Assembly (NCBI GenBank): GCA_027624865.1
Contig: JAQBTT010000003.1
Location: 1-42,853 of the forward strand
Reading direction: 5' to 3'
DNA length: 42,853 nt
Origin: a bacterium
GTDB lineage: Bacteria; Patescibacteriota; Minisyncoccia; Minisyncoccales; UBA10102
Under the pieces are notes generated by a model that was given only the letters and a program-made list of their open reading frames with translations, was not told the DNA's origin and ran no database searches. Both the position numbers and the translations under genes were made by a program. Of this stretch, positions 14,156 to 24,009 are shown piece by piece (position 1 is the first letter of the stretch; every line of letters starts with the position of its first letter).

Positions 14156-17100
14156 ATGGCAACTCCCCAACCTCTTTTTAAAAATTTTACAAAGACTCAA
14201 GTTCACTTCCCCTTGCCTTACCTGCTTTCGGTACCGCAAAATAGTTGGAACAAGTTTTGGGCTACAGATTTTAAGGAACTATTGCAAGAAGTGTCTCCCA
14301 TACGGGACCACACAAAAAAGGAGTTTGAACTTTGGTTTTTGGATTTTAAAATAGGGAAGGCAAATCATGCCTCTGATCTTGAAGCAAAAGAAAACGATGA
14401 TTCCTATCAAGCGCCACTGCGTGTGAAGGTTCGTTTGGTAAACTTAAAAACAAAAGAGCAAAAAGAGCAGGAGATATTCCTCGCTGATTTTCCTTTAATG
14501 ACCGCGAGAGGTACGTTTATCATCAATGGAGTGGAACGTGTTGCAATTAGCCAGCTCATCCGTTCCCCTGGAGTATTCTTTACCGGTCAAAACGTTACTG
14601 CTACAAAAAAGATTTTTGGAGCAAAAATTATCCCTAATCGAGGGGCGTGGTTGGAATTTGAGACTGAGGCTTCAGGATTTATTGGTGTTCGTATTGATAG
14701 GAAAAGGAAAGCGCCCGTTACAACGCTTTTGCGTGCCTTTGGCATGGAGACTGAGGAGGCAATACGGAGTGCATTTGGCGACGTAGATACAGGAGAGGTA
14801 AGTTACATTACAGAAACTTTAAAAAAGGATATTACCAAAGGACAAGGAGATGGGTTAATGGAGATTTACCGAAGGCTTCGCCCTGGGGACTACGTTACCC
14901 CAGAGACAGCAAAGGAACTTATTTGGAACATGTTCTTTAATTTTGAGCGGTATGATTTTTCTCGAGTTGGAAGATGGAAAACACTGCAACGCTTGCCAGC
15001 TTTAAAGCCAAAAGACAAGAAATCAAAATCTGCTGAGGCAAATGAGGAGATTAGCATTGAAGACCGTGTGTTGAAACTGGAAGATGTAGTAGAAGTGCTT
15101 CGTGAAATTATTCGTTTAAACAATACTCCGGGAGCTGCGCCCGATCAAATTGATCACTTAGGGAATAGGAGAGTGAGAACCTTTGCTGAGTTTTTGCAAA
15201 ATAGGTTGCGCGTTGGATTTATGAGGATGGAGCGGATTATAAAAGACAGGATGTCTACCTTGGATTCTGCTACCCTCACCCCAGCGCAGTTGGTAAATCC
15301 AAGGCCGGTTATGGCAATGATTAAGGAGTTTTTTACGTCTTCTCAAATTACTCAATTCATGGATAATGAGAACCCTCTAGCTGAACTTGAGCACAAAAGA
15401 AGAGTGTCAGCTACTGGACCTGGTGGATTAACCAGAGAACGAGCTGGATTTGAAGTGCGAGATGTGCAACCTTCACACTATGGAAGAATTTGCCCTATCC
15501 AAACCCCAGAAGGTCCAAATATTGGGTTGGTGGGACACATGGCAAGTTATGCCCGCATTAACTCTCATGGGTTCTTGGAAACTCCATACTTTAAGGTAGA
15601 GAAAGGAAAGGTATTAAGTGAGCTAAAATATTTAAATGCCTTTGAGGAAGAGCAGGAGATTATATCTCACGCAGGTATTGCTTTGGATAAAAATAATAAG
15701 ATTATTCCAGAAAAAGTGCAGGCGAGAGTACGGGGAGAAGCAGGAACTGCCCCAAGAGACGAGGTGACGTACTTTGATGTTTCAGCAGAGCAGTCAATTT
15801 CTATTGCAACAGCCCTTATCCCATTTTTAAGAAACGATGATGCAAACCGTGCACTGATGGGCTCTAACATGCAGAGGCAAGCAGTTCCTTTAGTAAAACC
15901 TCAAAGCCCATTAGTAGGGACGGGGCTTGAAGAAAAAGTAGCGCAAGATTCAGGGCTTGCAGTCATGGCAAAGGAAGATGGCACCATTACACAGGTGGAC
16001 GCGCGTCACATAACGCTCAAGCCTCAAAAGGGGCATATCATAGTAGAAACACTTAAGAACTTTGTTCGAACGAACCAGTACACTTCTTTTCACCAACGTC
16101 CCATCGTAAATGTTGGAGATAAGGTAAAGAAAGGGCAAATCATTGCAGATGGAGGTGCTATTGATCAAGGACGCTTGGCCCTAGGAACGAATCTATTGGT
16201 TGCATTTCTCCCATGGAGAGGAGGCAACTATGAAGATGCTATTGTTCTTTCAGAGCGCTTGGTAAAAGATGATAGGTACACCTCAATTCACATTGAGGAT
16301 TTTGTGGCAGATATTCGTGAGACGAAACTTGGACCTGAGGTTACTACTTCAGATATTCCTAATGTTGGAGAGGAGAAACTAAGAGATTTGGATGAAGAAG
16401 GAGTAATTCGTGTTGGAGCTGAAGTGGAACCTAATGATATTTTAGTAGGAAAGATTTCTCCTAAAGGAGAGGCAGATCTTACTGCAGAGGAACGCCTGCT
16501 TCGTGCTATTTTTGGTGAAAAGGCACGAGACATTAAAGATAGCTCTCTTTTGATGCCTCACGGAAAACGTGGAAGAGTGGTATCTGTGAAAGTATTTGAG
16601 CGTTCCTTGGGGCACAAACTTGAGCCTGGAATTATAAAACGTATTCACGTTGAGGTTGCACAACTTCGAAAAATACAACCTGGAGATAAGTTAGCTGGGA
16701 GACACGGGAACAAAGGAGTGATTTCTTTTGTCTTGCCAGAAGAGGATATGCCATTTATGGAGGATGGAACCCCAGTGGATATTGTTTTAAATCCTTTGGG
16801 GGTTGCATCTCGAATGAATATTGGGCAGATTTTGGAAACTCACTTAGGGTGGGCAGCAAAGAAGGGCGGGTACTATGCGATAACCCCTGGACTTGCAGGA
16901 GCTACTGAAGAAGATATTAAAGAGGCATTGCGCGAGCAAGGGCTTCCAGAAGACGGAAAGATAACGCTATTTGATGGACATGATGGGAAGCCGTTCCCTC
17001 AAAAAATTACCGTGGGGTACGTGTATATGCTCAAGTTAATTCATATGATTGAAGACAAGATTCATATGCGTTCTATTGGTCCTTACTCTTTAATCACTCA

Positions 17101-17413
17101 GCAACCACTTGGTGGGAAGGCTCAGTTTGGAGGGCAGCGTTTCGGGGAAATGGAAGTATGGGCACTGGAAGGATATGGAGCGGCACATATTTTGCAAGAA
17201 ATGCTTACGATTAAATCAGATGATGTTCCAGGAAGAGCTGCAACCTATGAAGCAATCCTGCGAGGGCAACCTATTCAAACCCCAAATCTTCCAGCTTCTT
17301 TTAGCCTTCTTTTAGGTGAATTAAGATCCTTGGGTCTCAATATTGAAGTGAAAGAGAGTAAATCCGAAGCACGAAATCTGAAGCACGAAACAAATACGAA
17401 TGACAAAAATTAG
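14156..17413 (+). CDS. rpoB: DNA-directed RNA polymerase subunit beta
   Basis: 1085 residues, compact compared with E. coli (1342), lacking the large lineage-specific insertions. Landmarks: GTFIINGVERVAISQLIRS, the rifampicin region SSQITQFMDNENPLAELEHK, QPSHYGRICPIQTPEGPNIG, GRHGNKGVIS, and the C-terminal GQRFGEMEVWALEGYGA. Counterparts of E. coli D516, H526 and S531 are present; L533 corresponds to Thr. The last ~18 residues (KSEARNLKHETNTNDKN) are low-complexity and encoded by the start of the AT-rich spacer repeat, so the C-terminus appears to have been extended by a repeat. It is co-transcribed with rpoC. Confidence 0.97.
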   Translation: MATPQPLFKNFTKTQVHFPLPYLLSVPQNSWNKFWATDFKELLQEVSPIRDHTKKEFELWFLDFKIGKANHASDLEAKENDDSYQAPLRVKVRLVNLKTKEQKEQEIFLADFPLMTARGTFIINGVERVAISQLIRSPGVFFTGQNVTATKKIFGAKIIPNRGAWLEFETEASGFIGVRIDRKRKAPVTTLLRAFGMETEEAIRSAFGDVDTGEVSYITETLKKDITKGQGDGLMEIYRRLRPGDYVTPETAKELIWNMFFNFERYDFSRVGRWKTLQRLPALKPKDKKSKSAEANEEISIEDRVLKLEDVVEVLREIIRLNNTPGAAPDQIDHLGNRRVRTFAEFLQNRLRVGFMRMERIIKDRMSTLDSATLTPAQLVNPRPVMAMIKEFFTSSQITQFMDNENPLAELEHKRRVSATGPGGLTRERAGFEVRDVQPSHYGRICPIQTPEGPNIGLVGHMASYARINSHGFLETPYFKVEKGKVLSELKYLNAFEEEQEIISHAGIALDKNNKIIPEKVQARVRGEAGTAPRDEVTYFDVSAEQSISIATALIPFLRNDDANRALMGSNMQRQAVPLVKPQSPLVGTGLEEKVAQDSGLAVMAKEDGTITQVDARHITLKPQKGHIIVETLKNFVRTNQYTSFHQRPIVNVGDKVKKGQIIADGGAIDQGRLALGTNLLVAFLPWRGGNYEDAIVLSERLVKDDRYTSIHIEDFVADIRETKLGPEVTTSDIPNVGEEKLRDLDEEGVIRVGAEVEPNDILVGKISPKGEADLTAEERLLRAIFGEKARDIKDSSLLMPHGKRGRVVSVKVFERSLGHKLEPGIIKRIHVEVAQLRKIQPGDKLAGRHGNKGVISFVLPEEDMPFMEDGTPVDIVLNPLGVASRMNIGQILETHLGWAAKKGGYYAITPGLAGATEEDIKEALREQGLPEDGKITLFDGHDGKPFPQKITVGYVYMLKLIHMIEDKIHMRSIGPYSLITQQPLGGKAQFGGQRFGEMEVWALEGYGAAHILQEMLTIKSDDVPGRAATYEAILRGQPIQTPNLPASFSLLLGELRSLGLNIEVKESKSEARNLKHETNTNDKN

Positions 17414-17498
17414 AATGGCCAAAACAGGTTTTGAACATTTGAATATTATAACTTTGAATTTGTTTCGTATTTCGACATTCGAATTTCGAATTTTTATC
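17370..17498. repeat. AT-rich inverted repeat between rpoB and rpoC
   Basis: GAAGCACGAAAC-AAATACGAATGAC on the left is matched by GTTTCGTATTTCG-ACATTCG in reverse on the right, around a TTGAACATTTGAATATT centre. It overlaps the last codons of rpoB and ends just before the rpoC ATG. Same style as the spacers around the S23 gene and between ftsK and recA. Confidence 0.6.
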
Positions 17499-17500
17499 AT

Positions 17501-20500
17501 ATGAGAGTAACTGATCTTGAATCCATACGAATAAGGTTAGCTTCTCCAGAAAATGTTCTGGCGTGGTCTTTTGGTGAGGTTACAAAACCTGAAACTATTA
17601 ACTATCGTACGCAACGCTCAGAGAAAGAGGGATTGTTTGATGAACGTATCTTTGGACCAGAAAAGGACTATGAATGTTCTTGTGGGAAATACCGAAAAAT
17701 CAGGTACAAAGGTGTTGTATGTGATAGGTGCGGAGTTGAAGTTACAAAGTCTTCTGTGCGGCGCGAAAGAATGGGGCATATCACATTAGCTTCACCTTGC
17801 TCTCATATTTGGTTCTTGCGAGGACTTCCTTCTCGTATGGGGTTGGTTCTGGATATTCCAGCAGCATCTTTGGAGCGTGTCATTTATTTTGCTTCCTACA
17901 TCATCACTGAGGTAAATGAAGAGGAGAAACAAAAAGCAGCGCAAGAGATTGAGGAAGAGTTTAAACGAAAAACAAAAGGACAATCAGATGAGGACAAAAA
18001 AATCATAAAAGAAGCAAAAGACAAGGCAAAGGATGAGCTGAAAGGATTTGTGAAGATGAAGATTATTTCAGAAGCTGAGTATCAAAACCTTTCTTTAAAA
18101 TATGGTCAGGTTTTTGAGGCAGGAACGGGAGCTGAAGCACTACGGAAAATCTTTGAGGAGGTGGATCTAAAGAAACTGCTTACTCAAGTAAAAAAAGATT
18201 TACTCACTGCAAGTACGCAAGCAAAGCGTAAGCTTTTGCTGCGCCTTCGTTTGTTGCAAGGTATGATTGAGGCAGAGATTCGTCCCGAATGGATGTTCAT
18301 GACACATTTGCCAGTTTTGCCTCCTGATTTGCGTCCCATGGTGCAATTGGATGGAGGAAGGTATGCATCCTCTGATTTAAATGATTTGTATCGTAGAGTT
18401 ATTAACCGAAACAATCGATTAAAATACCTACTTGAGATTGGAGCACCAGACGTAATTGTGCGAAATGAAAAGAGGATGCTGCAAGAAGCAGTGGATGCTT
18501 TGATTGATAACTCCATGAGAAAAGGACAGATGACTCAGGCAACAACTGGGGGACGCCGTTTGCTTAAATCTTTAGCTGACATGCTCAAGGGAAAGCAGGG
18601 AAGATTCAGACAAAACCTTCTTGGAAAGCGTGTAGATTACTCAGGGCGTTCAGTAATTGTAGTTGGACCCACGATGTCTTTAAATAACGTGGGATTACCA
18701 AAACATATGGCGCTTGAGCTTTTCAAACCCTTTGTTATCAATCAGATTCTAGAGAAGGAACTTGCGTTCAATGTGAGGGGAGCAAATCGTCTCATTGAAC
18801 AAAAGACTGATGATGTGTGGGCAATCTTGGAAGATGTGGTAAAAGACAAACCTGTACTTTTAAACCGTGCTCCTACTTTGCACCGCTTGGGAATTCAGGC
18901 ATTTTACCCTCAGCTTGTAGAAGGAGAGGCAATTCGTTTACATCCCTTGGTATGTCCTGCGTTCAATGCGGACTTTGATGGAGATCAGATGGCAGTGCAT
19001 GTTCCACTATCCAAGGAGGCACAAAAAGAAGCAAAAGATCTTATGCTATCATCTCAAAATCTACTCAAGCCAGCTACTGGAAGTCCAGTGGCCGGCCCCA
19101 GGCAAGACATGGTGCTTGGATGTTACTATCTTTCGGGACTTGACAAGGAGCAAAAGGAAGTGAAACAAAATTTTGGTAGTACACAAGAGGCAATGCTTGC
19201 AATGGAAGCTGGTGTTGTAGGGATTCGAGAACTTGCGAATGTTCGTCTTGCAAAAAATTGGGGAGGTGATGGAGTTTCGCTTACCCAAACCACAGTAGGA
19301 AGAATTATCTTTAACGAATCTTTGCCTACAGGATTTCCTTTTGTGAACGACCAAATTAACGCAAAGAAAATGGAGCGGTTGGTGGCAGATATTATTAAAG
19401 ATTACCCTGCCATAGAAGCTCCTGATATGTTGGATAAAATAAAAGAGCTTGGGTTTGAATACGCAACCAAGTCAGGAATAACTTGGGGAATGGATGACCT
19501 TATCGTTCCTCCAGAGAAAGCAGGATTACTCAAAGAAGCAGATAAGGAGGTTGAGGTTATTGATTCACATTTTGCAAAGGGATTTCTTTCCAAAGAGGAG
19601 AGATCTAGCAAGGTTATTGAAATTTGGCAGAGAGTAAAGTCTAGCATTGAGAAGCTCGTACCAAAGACATTACCAGAAGGTGGTTCTGTGTTTTCTATTA
19701 TTGATTCTGGCGCAAGAGGTTCTTGGTCACAACCCGTACAGATGGCAGGAATGAAAGGGTTGGTGATAAACCCGGCTGGACGTATTATTGAGCTCCCTGT
19801 TACCAGTTCCTTTAAGGAAGGGTTTAACGTGCTGGAATACTTTATCTCAACGCATGGTGCACGAAAGGGAACTGCAGATACTGCACTTCGAACTTCTACT
19901 GCTGGATACCTAACTCGTCGTCTTATTGATGTTTCACATGATGCCTTAATAACGTTACATGACTGTAAAGATACCATTGGCATTATTGCTTCAAAAGACG
20001 AGGCTGAAGAGCTTGGGCAAAATATTGCTTTAAAGCTCGCTGGACGTATGTCGCTTCAAGATATAAAGGGAATCGTAAAGAAAGGAGAATACATTGATTG
20101 GGATATGGCGCAGAAAATAGGAGAGAAGGAAGATGTAAACGAAATTCAAGTTCGCTCTCCTTTGTCTTGCAAATCAATTCGTGGACTATGTCAGCGATGT
20201 TACGGGTGGGATATGGGAAGAAACGAGGAAGTTGAGATTGGAGCAGCCGTTGGTATTGTAGCTGCACAATCCATTGGAGAGCCTGGAACTCAATTAACCA
20301 TGAGAACGTTCCACACTGGTGGTGTTGCTGGAGGTGGGGATATTACACAAGGTCTTCCTCGAGTGGAAGAGATTTTTGAGGGAAGAGTTCCTTCAGGAAG
20401 AGCAGTGGTCTCAGGACTTGATGGAAAGGTAATAGAAATTAGCGCTGATGGTCTGGTAAAAGTTCAAGGGAAAGATCTTGATGCAAAAGCAAAAAAGGAA

Positions 20501-21052
20501 GAAGTGTTTGAGTATCAGATTCCAGCAAAAATGGCTTTATGGGTAAAGACTGGAGATTTGGTAACAAAAGGACAGCAACTTTGTGAAGGACATCTTGAGC
20601 TTCAAGAAATCTTTGCTTTAACAGGAAAAGACAGGGCTGCAAAGTATATTGTAAGAGAGGTGCAAAATATTTATAGCTCGCAAGGTGCTTCTATTCATGA
20701 CAAGCACATTGAAACTATCACGCGTCAGATGTTCTCTCGAGTACGAATTAAGGATTCTGGTGATACGAAATTCACCGAGGGTGAAATCTTGGAGCGAGCT
20801 ATATTGCTTGAAGAAAATGATAGAGTCAAAAAGCTTGACAAGAAAGGAGCTGAAGCGACGCAACTTCTTTTAGGTATTTCAAAGATTGCTCTCACTACAG
20901 ATAGCTTTTTGTCCTCTGCTTCTTTCCAGGAAACTTCCCGTGTTTTGATTAAGGCTGCTATGGAAGGGAAGGAGGATCACTTGCGAGGACTAAAAGAGAA
21001 TGTAATTATTGGAAAACTTATCCCAGCTGGAACGGGGTATAAACAGAAATAG
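17501..21052 (+). CDS. rpoC: DNA-directed RNA polymerase subunit beta'
   Basis: 1183 residues. N-terminal zinc site CSCGKYRKIRYKG-VVCDRCG (residues ~60-80), the catalytic NADFDGDQMAVHVP motif near residue 490 whose three Asp residues hold the active-site Mg2+, bridge helix region GARGSW, trigger-loop region around TRTADTALRTS-type sequence (GTADTALRTSTAGYLTRRL), second zinc site CKSIRGLCQRCYG, and C-terminal AAQSIGEPGTQLTMRTFHTG. Length is normal for a bacterium without the large SI3 insertion. It follows rpoB after an 87-bp repeat spacer and ends with TAG just before a strong terminator. Confidence 0.97.
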   Translation: MRVTDLESIRIRLASPENVLAWSFGEVTKPETINYRTQRSEKEGLFDERIFGPEKDYECSCGKYRKIRYKGVVCDRCGVEVTKSSVRRERMGHITLASPCSHIWFLRGLPSRMGLVLDIPAASLERVIYFASYIITEVNEEEKQKAAQEIEEEFKRKTKGQSDEDKKIIKEAKDKAKDELKGFVKMKIISEAEYQNLSLKYGQVFEAGTGAEALRKIFEEVDLKKLLTQVKKDLLTASTQAKRKLLLRLRLLQGMIEAEIRPEWMFMTHLPVLPPDLRPMVQLDGGRYASSDLNDLYRRVINRNNRLKYLLEIGAPDVIVRNEKRMLQEAVDALIDNSMRKGQMTQATTGGRRLLKSLADMLKGKQGRFRQNLLGKRVDYSGRSVIVVGPTMSLNNVGLPKHMALELFKPFVINQILEKELAFNVRGANRLIEQKTDDVWAILEDVVKDKPVLLNRAPTLHRLGIQAFYPQLVEGEAIRLHPLVCPAFNADFDGDQMAVHVPLSKEAQKEAKDLMLSSQNLLKPATGSPVAGPRQDMVLGCYYLSGLDKEQKEVKQNFGSTQEAMLAMEAGVVGIRELANVRLAKNWGGDGVSLTQTTVGRIIFNESLPTGFPFVNDQINAKKMERLVADIIKDYPAIEAPDMLDKIKELGFEYATKSGITWGMDDLIVPPEKAGLLKEADKEVEVIDSHFAKGFLSKEERSSKVIEIWQRVKSSIEKLVPKTLPEGGSVFSIIDSGARGSWSQPVQMAGMKGLVINPAGRIIELPVTSSFKEGFNVLEYFISTHGARKGTADTALRTSTAGYLTRRLIDVSHDALITLHDCKDTIGIIASKDEAEELGQNIALKLAGRMSLQDIKGIVKKGEYIDWDMAQKIGEKEDVNEIQVRSPLSCKSIRGLCQRCYGWDMGRNEEVEIGAAVGIVAAQSIGEPGTQLTMRTFHTGGVAGGGDITQGLPRVEEIFEGRVPSGRAVVSGLDGKVIEISADGLVKVQGKDLDAKAKKEEVFEYQIPAKMALWVKTGDLVTKGQQLCEGHLELQEIFALTGKDRAAKYIVREVQNIYSSQGASIHDKHIETITRQMFSRVRIKDSGDTKFTEGEILERAILLEENDRVKKLDKKGAEATQLLLGISKIALTTDSFLSSASFQETSRVLIKAAMEGKEDHLRGLKENVIIGKLIPAGTGYKQK

Positions 21053-21054
21053 AT

Positions 21055-21106
21055 CATCAAAAAATCGCCTTTCTGGGGTATGTGTCAAGCCGGCGATTTT
21101 TTGATG
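21055..21106 (+). terminator. Rho-independent-type terminator of rpoBC
   Basis: Perfect 15-bp arms CATCAAAAAATCGCC (21055-21069) and GGCGATTTTTTGATG (21092-21106), 22-nt loop; the T-run lies at the 3' side of the stem. It starts 2 bp after the rpoC stop. Confidence 0.85.
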
Positions 21107-21167
21107 CTATAGGTTGGGGATAATCAGGCCTTGATTTCTTCTGCTAGCAAAACGTAACTCTGTATGA

Positions 21168-21173
21168 TATACT
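21168..21173 (+). promoter_or_regulatory. -10 element of the DUF6922-like gene
   Basis: TATACT ends 6 bp before ATG 21180 (an overlapping TATGAT lies at 21163-21168); predicts a leaderless mRNA. Confidence 0.5.
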
Positions 21174-21179
21174 GATGGT

Positions 21180-21494
21180 ATGAAGCATGAAGCGTGCAGT
21201 CGATTTCCAAGACATTTTCAGGGTTTATTGTGGTCCAAACCCATAGAGAAGCTCGATCTTACAAAAGATAAGGTGTATATTATTCACCAGATTTTAGCTT
21301 TTGGTTCTTTTGAAGATATTAAAGTTCTTTTTCGTCTCTACTCAAAAAAAGAAATTCGCACAGTTTTCACACATTATCCAAAACAGATATACAAAGCTGC
21401 AATGTTTTCTTTCGTAAAGAATTTTATCCTCGGCCTAAAAGATACTATTTTAAATTCCCAGCGCTATGTTCAAGCTTCAGTGGGAAACAATTGA
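21180..21494 (+). CDS. DUF6922-like small protein, probable former antitoxin-type partner
   Basis: 104 residues. The body FPRHFQGLLWSKPIEKLDL...DKVYIIHQILAFGSFED resembles small proteins (named DUF6922 from memory) that begin with an LLWS/LFWD strand, an LDL acidic step and an II-x-(R/Q)-(V/I)-L-x-(F/Y)-G core, and that are often encoded immediately upstream of AbiEii-type nucleotidyltransferase toxins in CPR genomes. Here the downstream partner overlaps by 29 bp but is a decayed remnant (21466-21614). The protein itself looks complete. An antitoxin role is inference from the pair organisation. ATG 21180 is supported by the -10 box 6 bp before it. Confidence 0.55.
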   Translation: MKHEACSRFPRHFQGLLWSKPIEKLDLTKDKVYIIHQILAFGSFEDIKVLFRLYSKKEIRTVFTHYPKQIYKAAMFSFVKNFILGLKDTILNSQRYVQASVGNN

Positions 21495-21614
21495 AGAGTC
21501 ACAACGAAAGGCCCTTGCCTCGCTCAAGGAGTTTTCCTCGGTGGAGGTGCGCTTGCGCCAGACAAAGTGACGAGATTTTTTAAACAGGAAATGAAAAAAC
21601 TCAACGTATTGTAA
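21466..21614 (+). pseudogene. Remnant of an AbiEii-like nucleotidyltransferase toxin gene
   Basis: ATG 21466 gives WETIEESQRKALASLKEF, like the N-terminal helix of AbiEii/AbiGii toxins, then shifts frame. In another frame the sequence continues LGGGALA, matching the nucleotidyltransferase GG(T/G)ALA motif, and then jumps to DKVTRFFKQEMKKL, which resembles the usual C-terminal helix, ending at TAA 21612. So about 200 residues including the catalytic Asp residues are missing and a frameshift is present. No function is expected. The assignment rests on short motifs and needs a profile search. Confidence 0.45.
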
Positions 21615-21657
21615 GGAATTTCCGTGTTAAAGACTCGCCTTTTTGGTGATTTTTTAG

Positions 21658-21663
21658 TATAAT
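21658..21663 (+). promoter_or_regulatory. -10 element of ftsK
   Basis: TATAAT ends 8 bp before the GTG start at 21672; predicts a leaderless or near-leaderless mRNA. The -35 region is poor. Confidence 0.55.
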
Positions 21664-21671
21664 ATTACAAC

Positions 21672-23852
21672 GTGGCAAAAAAGAAACGAAGCAAAAAAAG
21701 TGGTACTCAAGGAGGGTTAAACATTCATGTTCCAGATGACGCAAAGCGCAAAATAGCGGGTGTATTGTTTTTTGTTGTCGCCCTTATCTTCACCTTTTCA
21801 TTTTTCCAAATGGCAGGCAGTGCTGGATCACTGCTGTTTTCTGCAGGAACATTCCTCATTGGAAAGGCGGTATTCTTAATCCCGCTATTTTTGGTAATTG
21901 GAGGATTGATATTTTTTGGAATGCGCTATTGGGGGCTCTGGCAGGTGTTGATTGCTTTAGCTCTTTTGTTTTTGGGTACTGGAGGAATCCTCGGGGTTAT
22001 GGCTCGTTCGCAAGAATTAGATATTCAAGAGGTAGGAGGGTGGCTTGGATTTTTAGTTTCCTGGCCTGTGTTTCTTGCTTTTGGATTTTGGGTAGGAGAA
22101 ATCATCTTTGGAGCGCTTGTTGCGGTTTCAGGTATTATCTTTTGGCAACTGCTGGACCATGAAAAAATTAAAGAGTCTTCGTTCACGCAAGGAGCAAAGG
22201 AGAAAGTAAAGAAGATTTTTGAGTCAAAGCTTGATGTAAAATCCATAGAAGATGAGGAGGAATTACAGATAGAGGAGCAAGGGAAACAGCAAGAAGAGGA
22301 CAAGGAAGAGAAGTTTTCCGGCAAAAAGAAAGAGGAGAAGGATAGGAATTTTCAACCTCTACCTTTGGCTGGGAATTATAAATTTCCTCCTTCTGATATC
22401 TTGGAAGCAGAAACTGGAACTCCTAATGCAGGAGACATTAAGGTGTATTCTGCGATTATTAAAAAGACGATGGCCAACTTTGATATTTCAGTAGAGATTT
22501 CTGAGGTGAATATTGGGCCTGCAGTTACTCAGTATGCGTTTAAACCTGCTGAGGGGGTAAAGCTCTCGCGCATTACTGCTCTTGCAAATGACTTAGCACT
22601 GTCTTTGGCAGCACACCCAATTCGTATTGAAGCCCCCATTCCAGGAAGGTCTCTTGTTGGAATTGAAATCCCAAACAAGGCGCGTACCACGGTTCGTCTG
22701 CGTACGCTCATTGAAAATCCAAAGTTTAAAAGTTCCACCGATACACTGCTTATGTCCTTTGGAAAGGATGTTGCAGGAAATGCTGTATTTACGGATTTAG
22801 CTCGCATGCCCCATCTCTTGGTTGCAGGAGCCACAGGGACTGGGAAGACAATTGCTTTAAGTAACCTTATCTTAAGCCTCATCTATCGTAACTCGCCATC
22901 AAACCTTAGGTTCATTTTAATTGATCCAAAACGCGTAGAATTCCCTATATACAACGATTTACCACACTTGCTCACCCCAGTCATTTTGGATCCACAACGC
23001 GCTATAAACGCCTTAAAATGGCTTGTAAAGGAGATGGAGCGGAGGTTTCAAGTGCTCGCTGAGGCAAAGGTGAGAGATATTGGCAGTTACCATGTATTTT
23101 GGGAGCAGGAGCAACAAAAGAAGAAAAAGCAAAAGGACGAGGAAGAAACAGAGCAAATGCCCTACATTGTTGTTATCATTGATGAGCTCGCTGATTTAAT
23201 GGCCTCTCGCGGGAAAGAGGTTGAAGCCCTTATTGTACGACTTGCGCAGATGGCGCGAGCCGTAGGTATTCATTTGGTTCTGGCAACCCAACGTCCTTCT
23301 GTTGAGGTTATCACAGGACTTATTAAAGCCAATGTGACAGGGCGTATTGCTTTGCAGGTTGCTTCTCAAATAGATTCAAGAACTATTTTAGATGCAGCTG
23401 GCGCAGAAAAGCTTTTGGGAAGAGGAGATATGCTATTTACTTCTGCTGAATTTTCGCGCCCAAAGAGAATTCAAGGTGCCTACATATCAGACAAGGATGT
23501 AAAGAATGTAGTGGAGTGGATTTTAAAGAATACGAAGAATTTTGTGCGAGAGGAAATTGCAGAGGACGAACTTGAGAAATCAACTGGCGGGAGCACTGAT
23601 GGCGGTGGTGCATTTGGAGATGATGATGCTTTGTATGAGGAAGCAAAGCAGGTAGTTATAGAAGCTAAGAAAGCATCGGCATCTTTGCTCCAAAGACGTC
23701 TGAAAGTTGGGTATGCAAGAGCGGCGCGCCTTTTGGATATCTTGGAAGATAGAGGAGTGATTGGACCAGGAGAAGGAGCAAAGCCAAGAGAGGTGTATGC
23801 AAGTGCTTCTCAGGAAGAGAGTAAAGGAGCATCAGATTGGTTTAGTCCTTAG
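21672..23852 (+). CDS. ftsK: DNA translocase FtsK/SpoIIIE
   Basis: 726 residues from GTG 21672. Four transmembrane segments lie within residues ~25-165, followed by an acidic, Lys/Glu-rich linker (~180-230), the alpha-beta motor domain with Walker A GATGTGKT (residues ~388-395) and Walker B VVIIDELADL, then the gamma winged-helix domain at the end (LLQRRLKVGYARAARLLDIL). FtsK pumps chromosome DNA through the division septum; the gamma domain recognises oriented octamers (KOPS/SRS). The linker is short compared with E. coli FtsK (1329 aa) and close to SpoIIIE. It precedes recA by 157 bp of AT-rich repeat. Confidence 0.95.
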   Translation: MAKKKRSKKSGTQGGLNIHVPDDAKRKIAGVLFFVVALIFTFSFFQMAGSAGSLLFSAGTFLIGKAVFLIPLFLVIGGLIFFGMRYWGLWQVLIALALLFLGTGGILGVMARSQELDIQEVGGWLGFLVSWPVFLAFGFWVGEIIFGALVAVSGIIFWQLLDHEKIKESSFTQGAKEKVKKIFESKLDVKSIEDEEELQIEEQGKQQEEDKEEKFSGKKKEEKDRNFQPLPLAGNYKFPPSDILEAETGTPNAGDIKVYSAIIKKTMANFDISVEISEVNIGPAVTQYAFKPAEGVKLSRITALANDLALSLAAHPIRIEAPIPGRSLVGIEIPNKARTTVRLRTLIENPKFKSSTDTLLMSFGKDVAGNAVFTDLARMPHLLVAGATGTGKTIALSNLILSLIYRNSPSNLRFILIDPKRVEFPIYNDLPHLLTPVILDPQRAINALKWLVKEMERRFQVLAEAKVRDIGSYHVFWEQEQQKKKKQKDEEETEQMPYIVVIIDELADLMASRGKEVEALIVRLAQMARAVGIHLVLATQRPSVEVITGLIKANVTGRIALQVASQIDSRTILDAAGAEKLLGRGDMLFTSAEFSRPKRIQGAYISDKDVKNVVEWILKNTKNFVREEIAEDELEKSTGGSTDGGGAFGDDDALYEEAKQVVIEAKKASASLLQRRLKVGYARAARLLDILEDRGVIGPGEGAKPREVYASASQEESKGASDWFSP

Positions 23853-23862
23853 TCTGTGCTAT

Positions 23863-23995
23863 ATTGAAATCTCAAATCCCAAATAACAAATTACAAACAA
23901 ATAACAATGACCAAAATTACAAATCAAAAACTAGAACCGTTTGGAATTTTGAATTTTTTTGTAATTTGGTGCTTGAAATTTGTAATTTCTTTTAC
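23863..23995. repeat. AT-rich inverted-repeat spacer between ftsK and recA
   Basis: Left words AACAAATTACAAACAAATAA and CAATGACCAAAATTACAAAT; right words TGTAATTTGGTGCTTG and AAATTTGTAATTTC. It shares the GGTGCTTG core with the spacer after the S23 gene. No gene. Confidence 0.6.
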
Positions 23996-24009
23996 GAAGT
24001 AAAAGCTAT

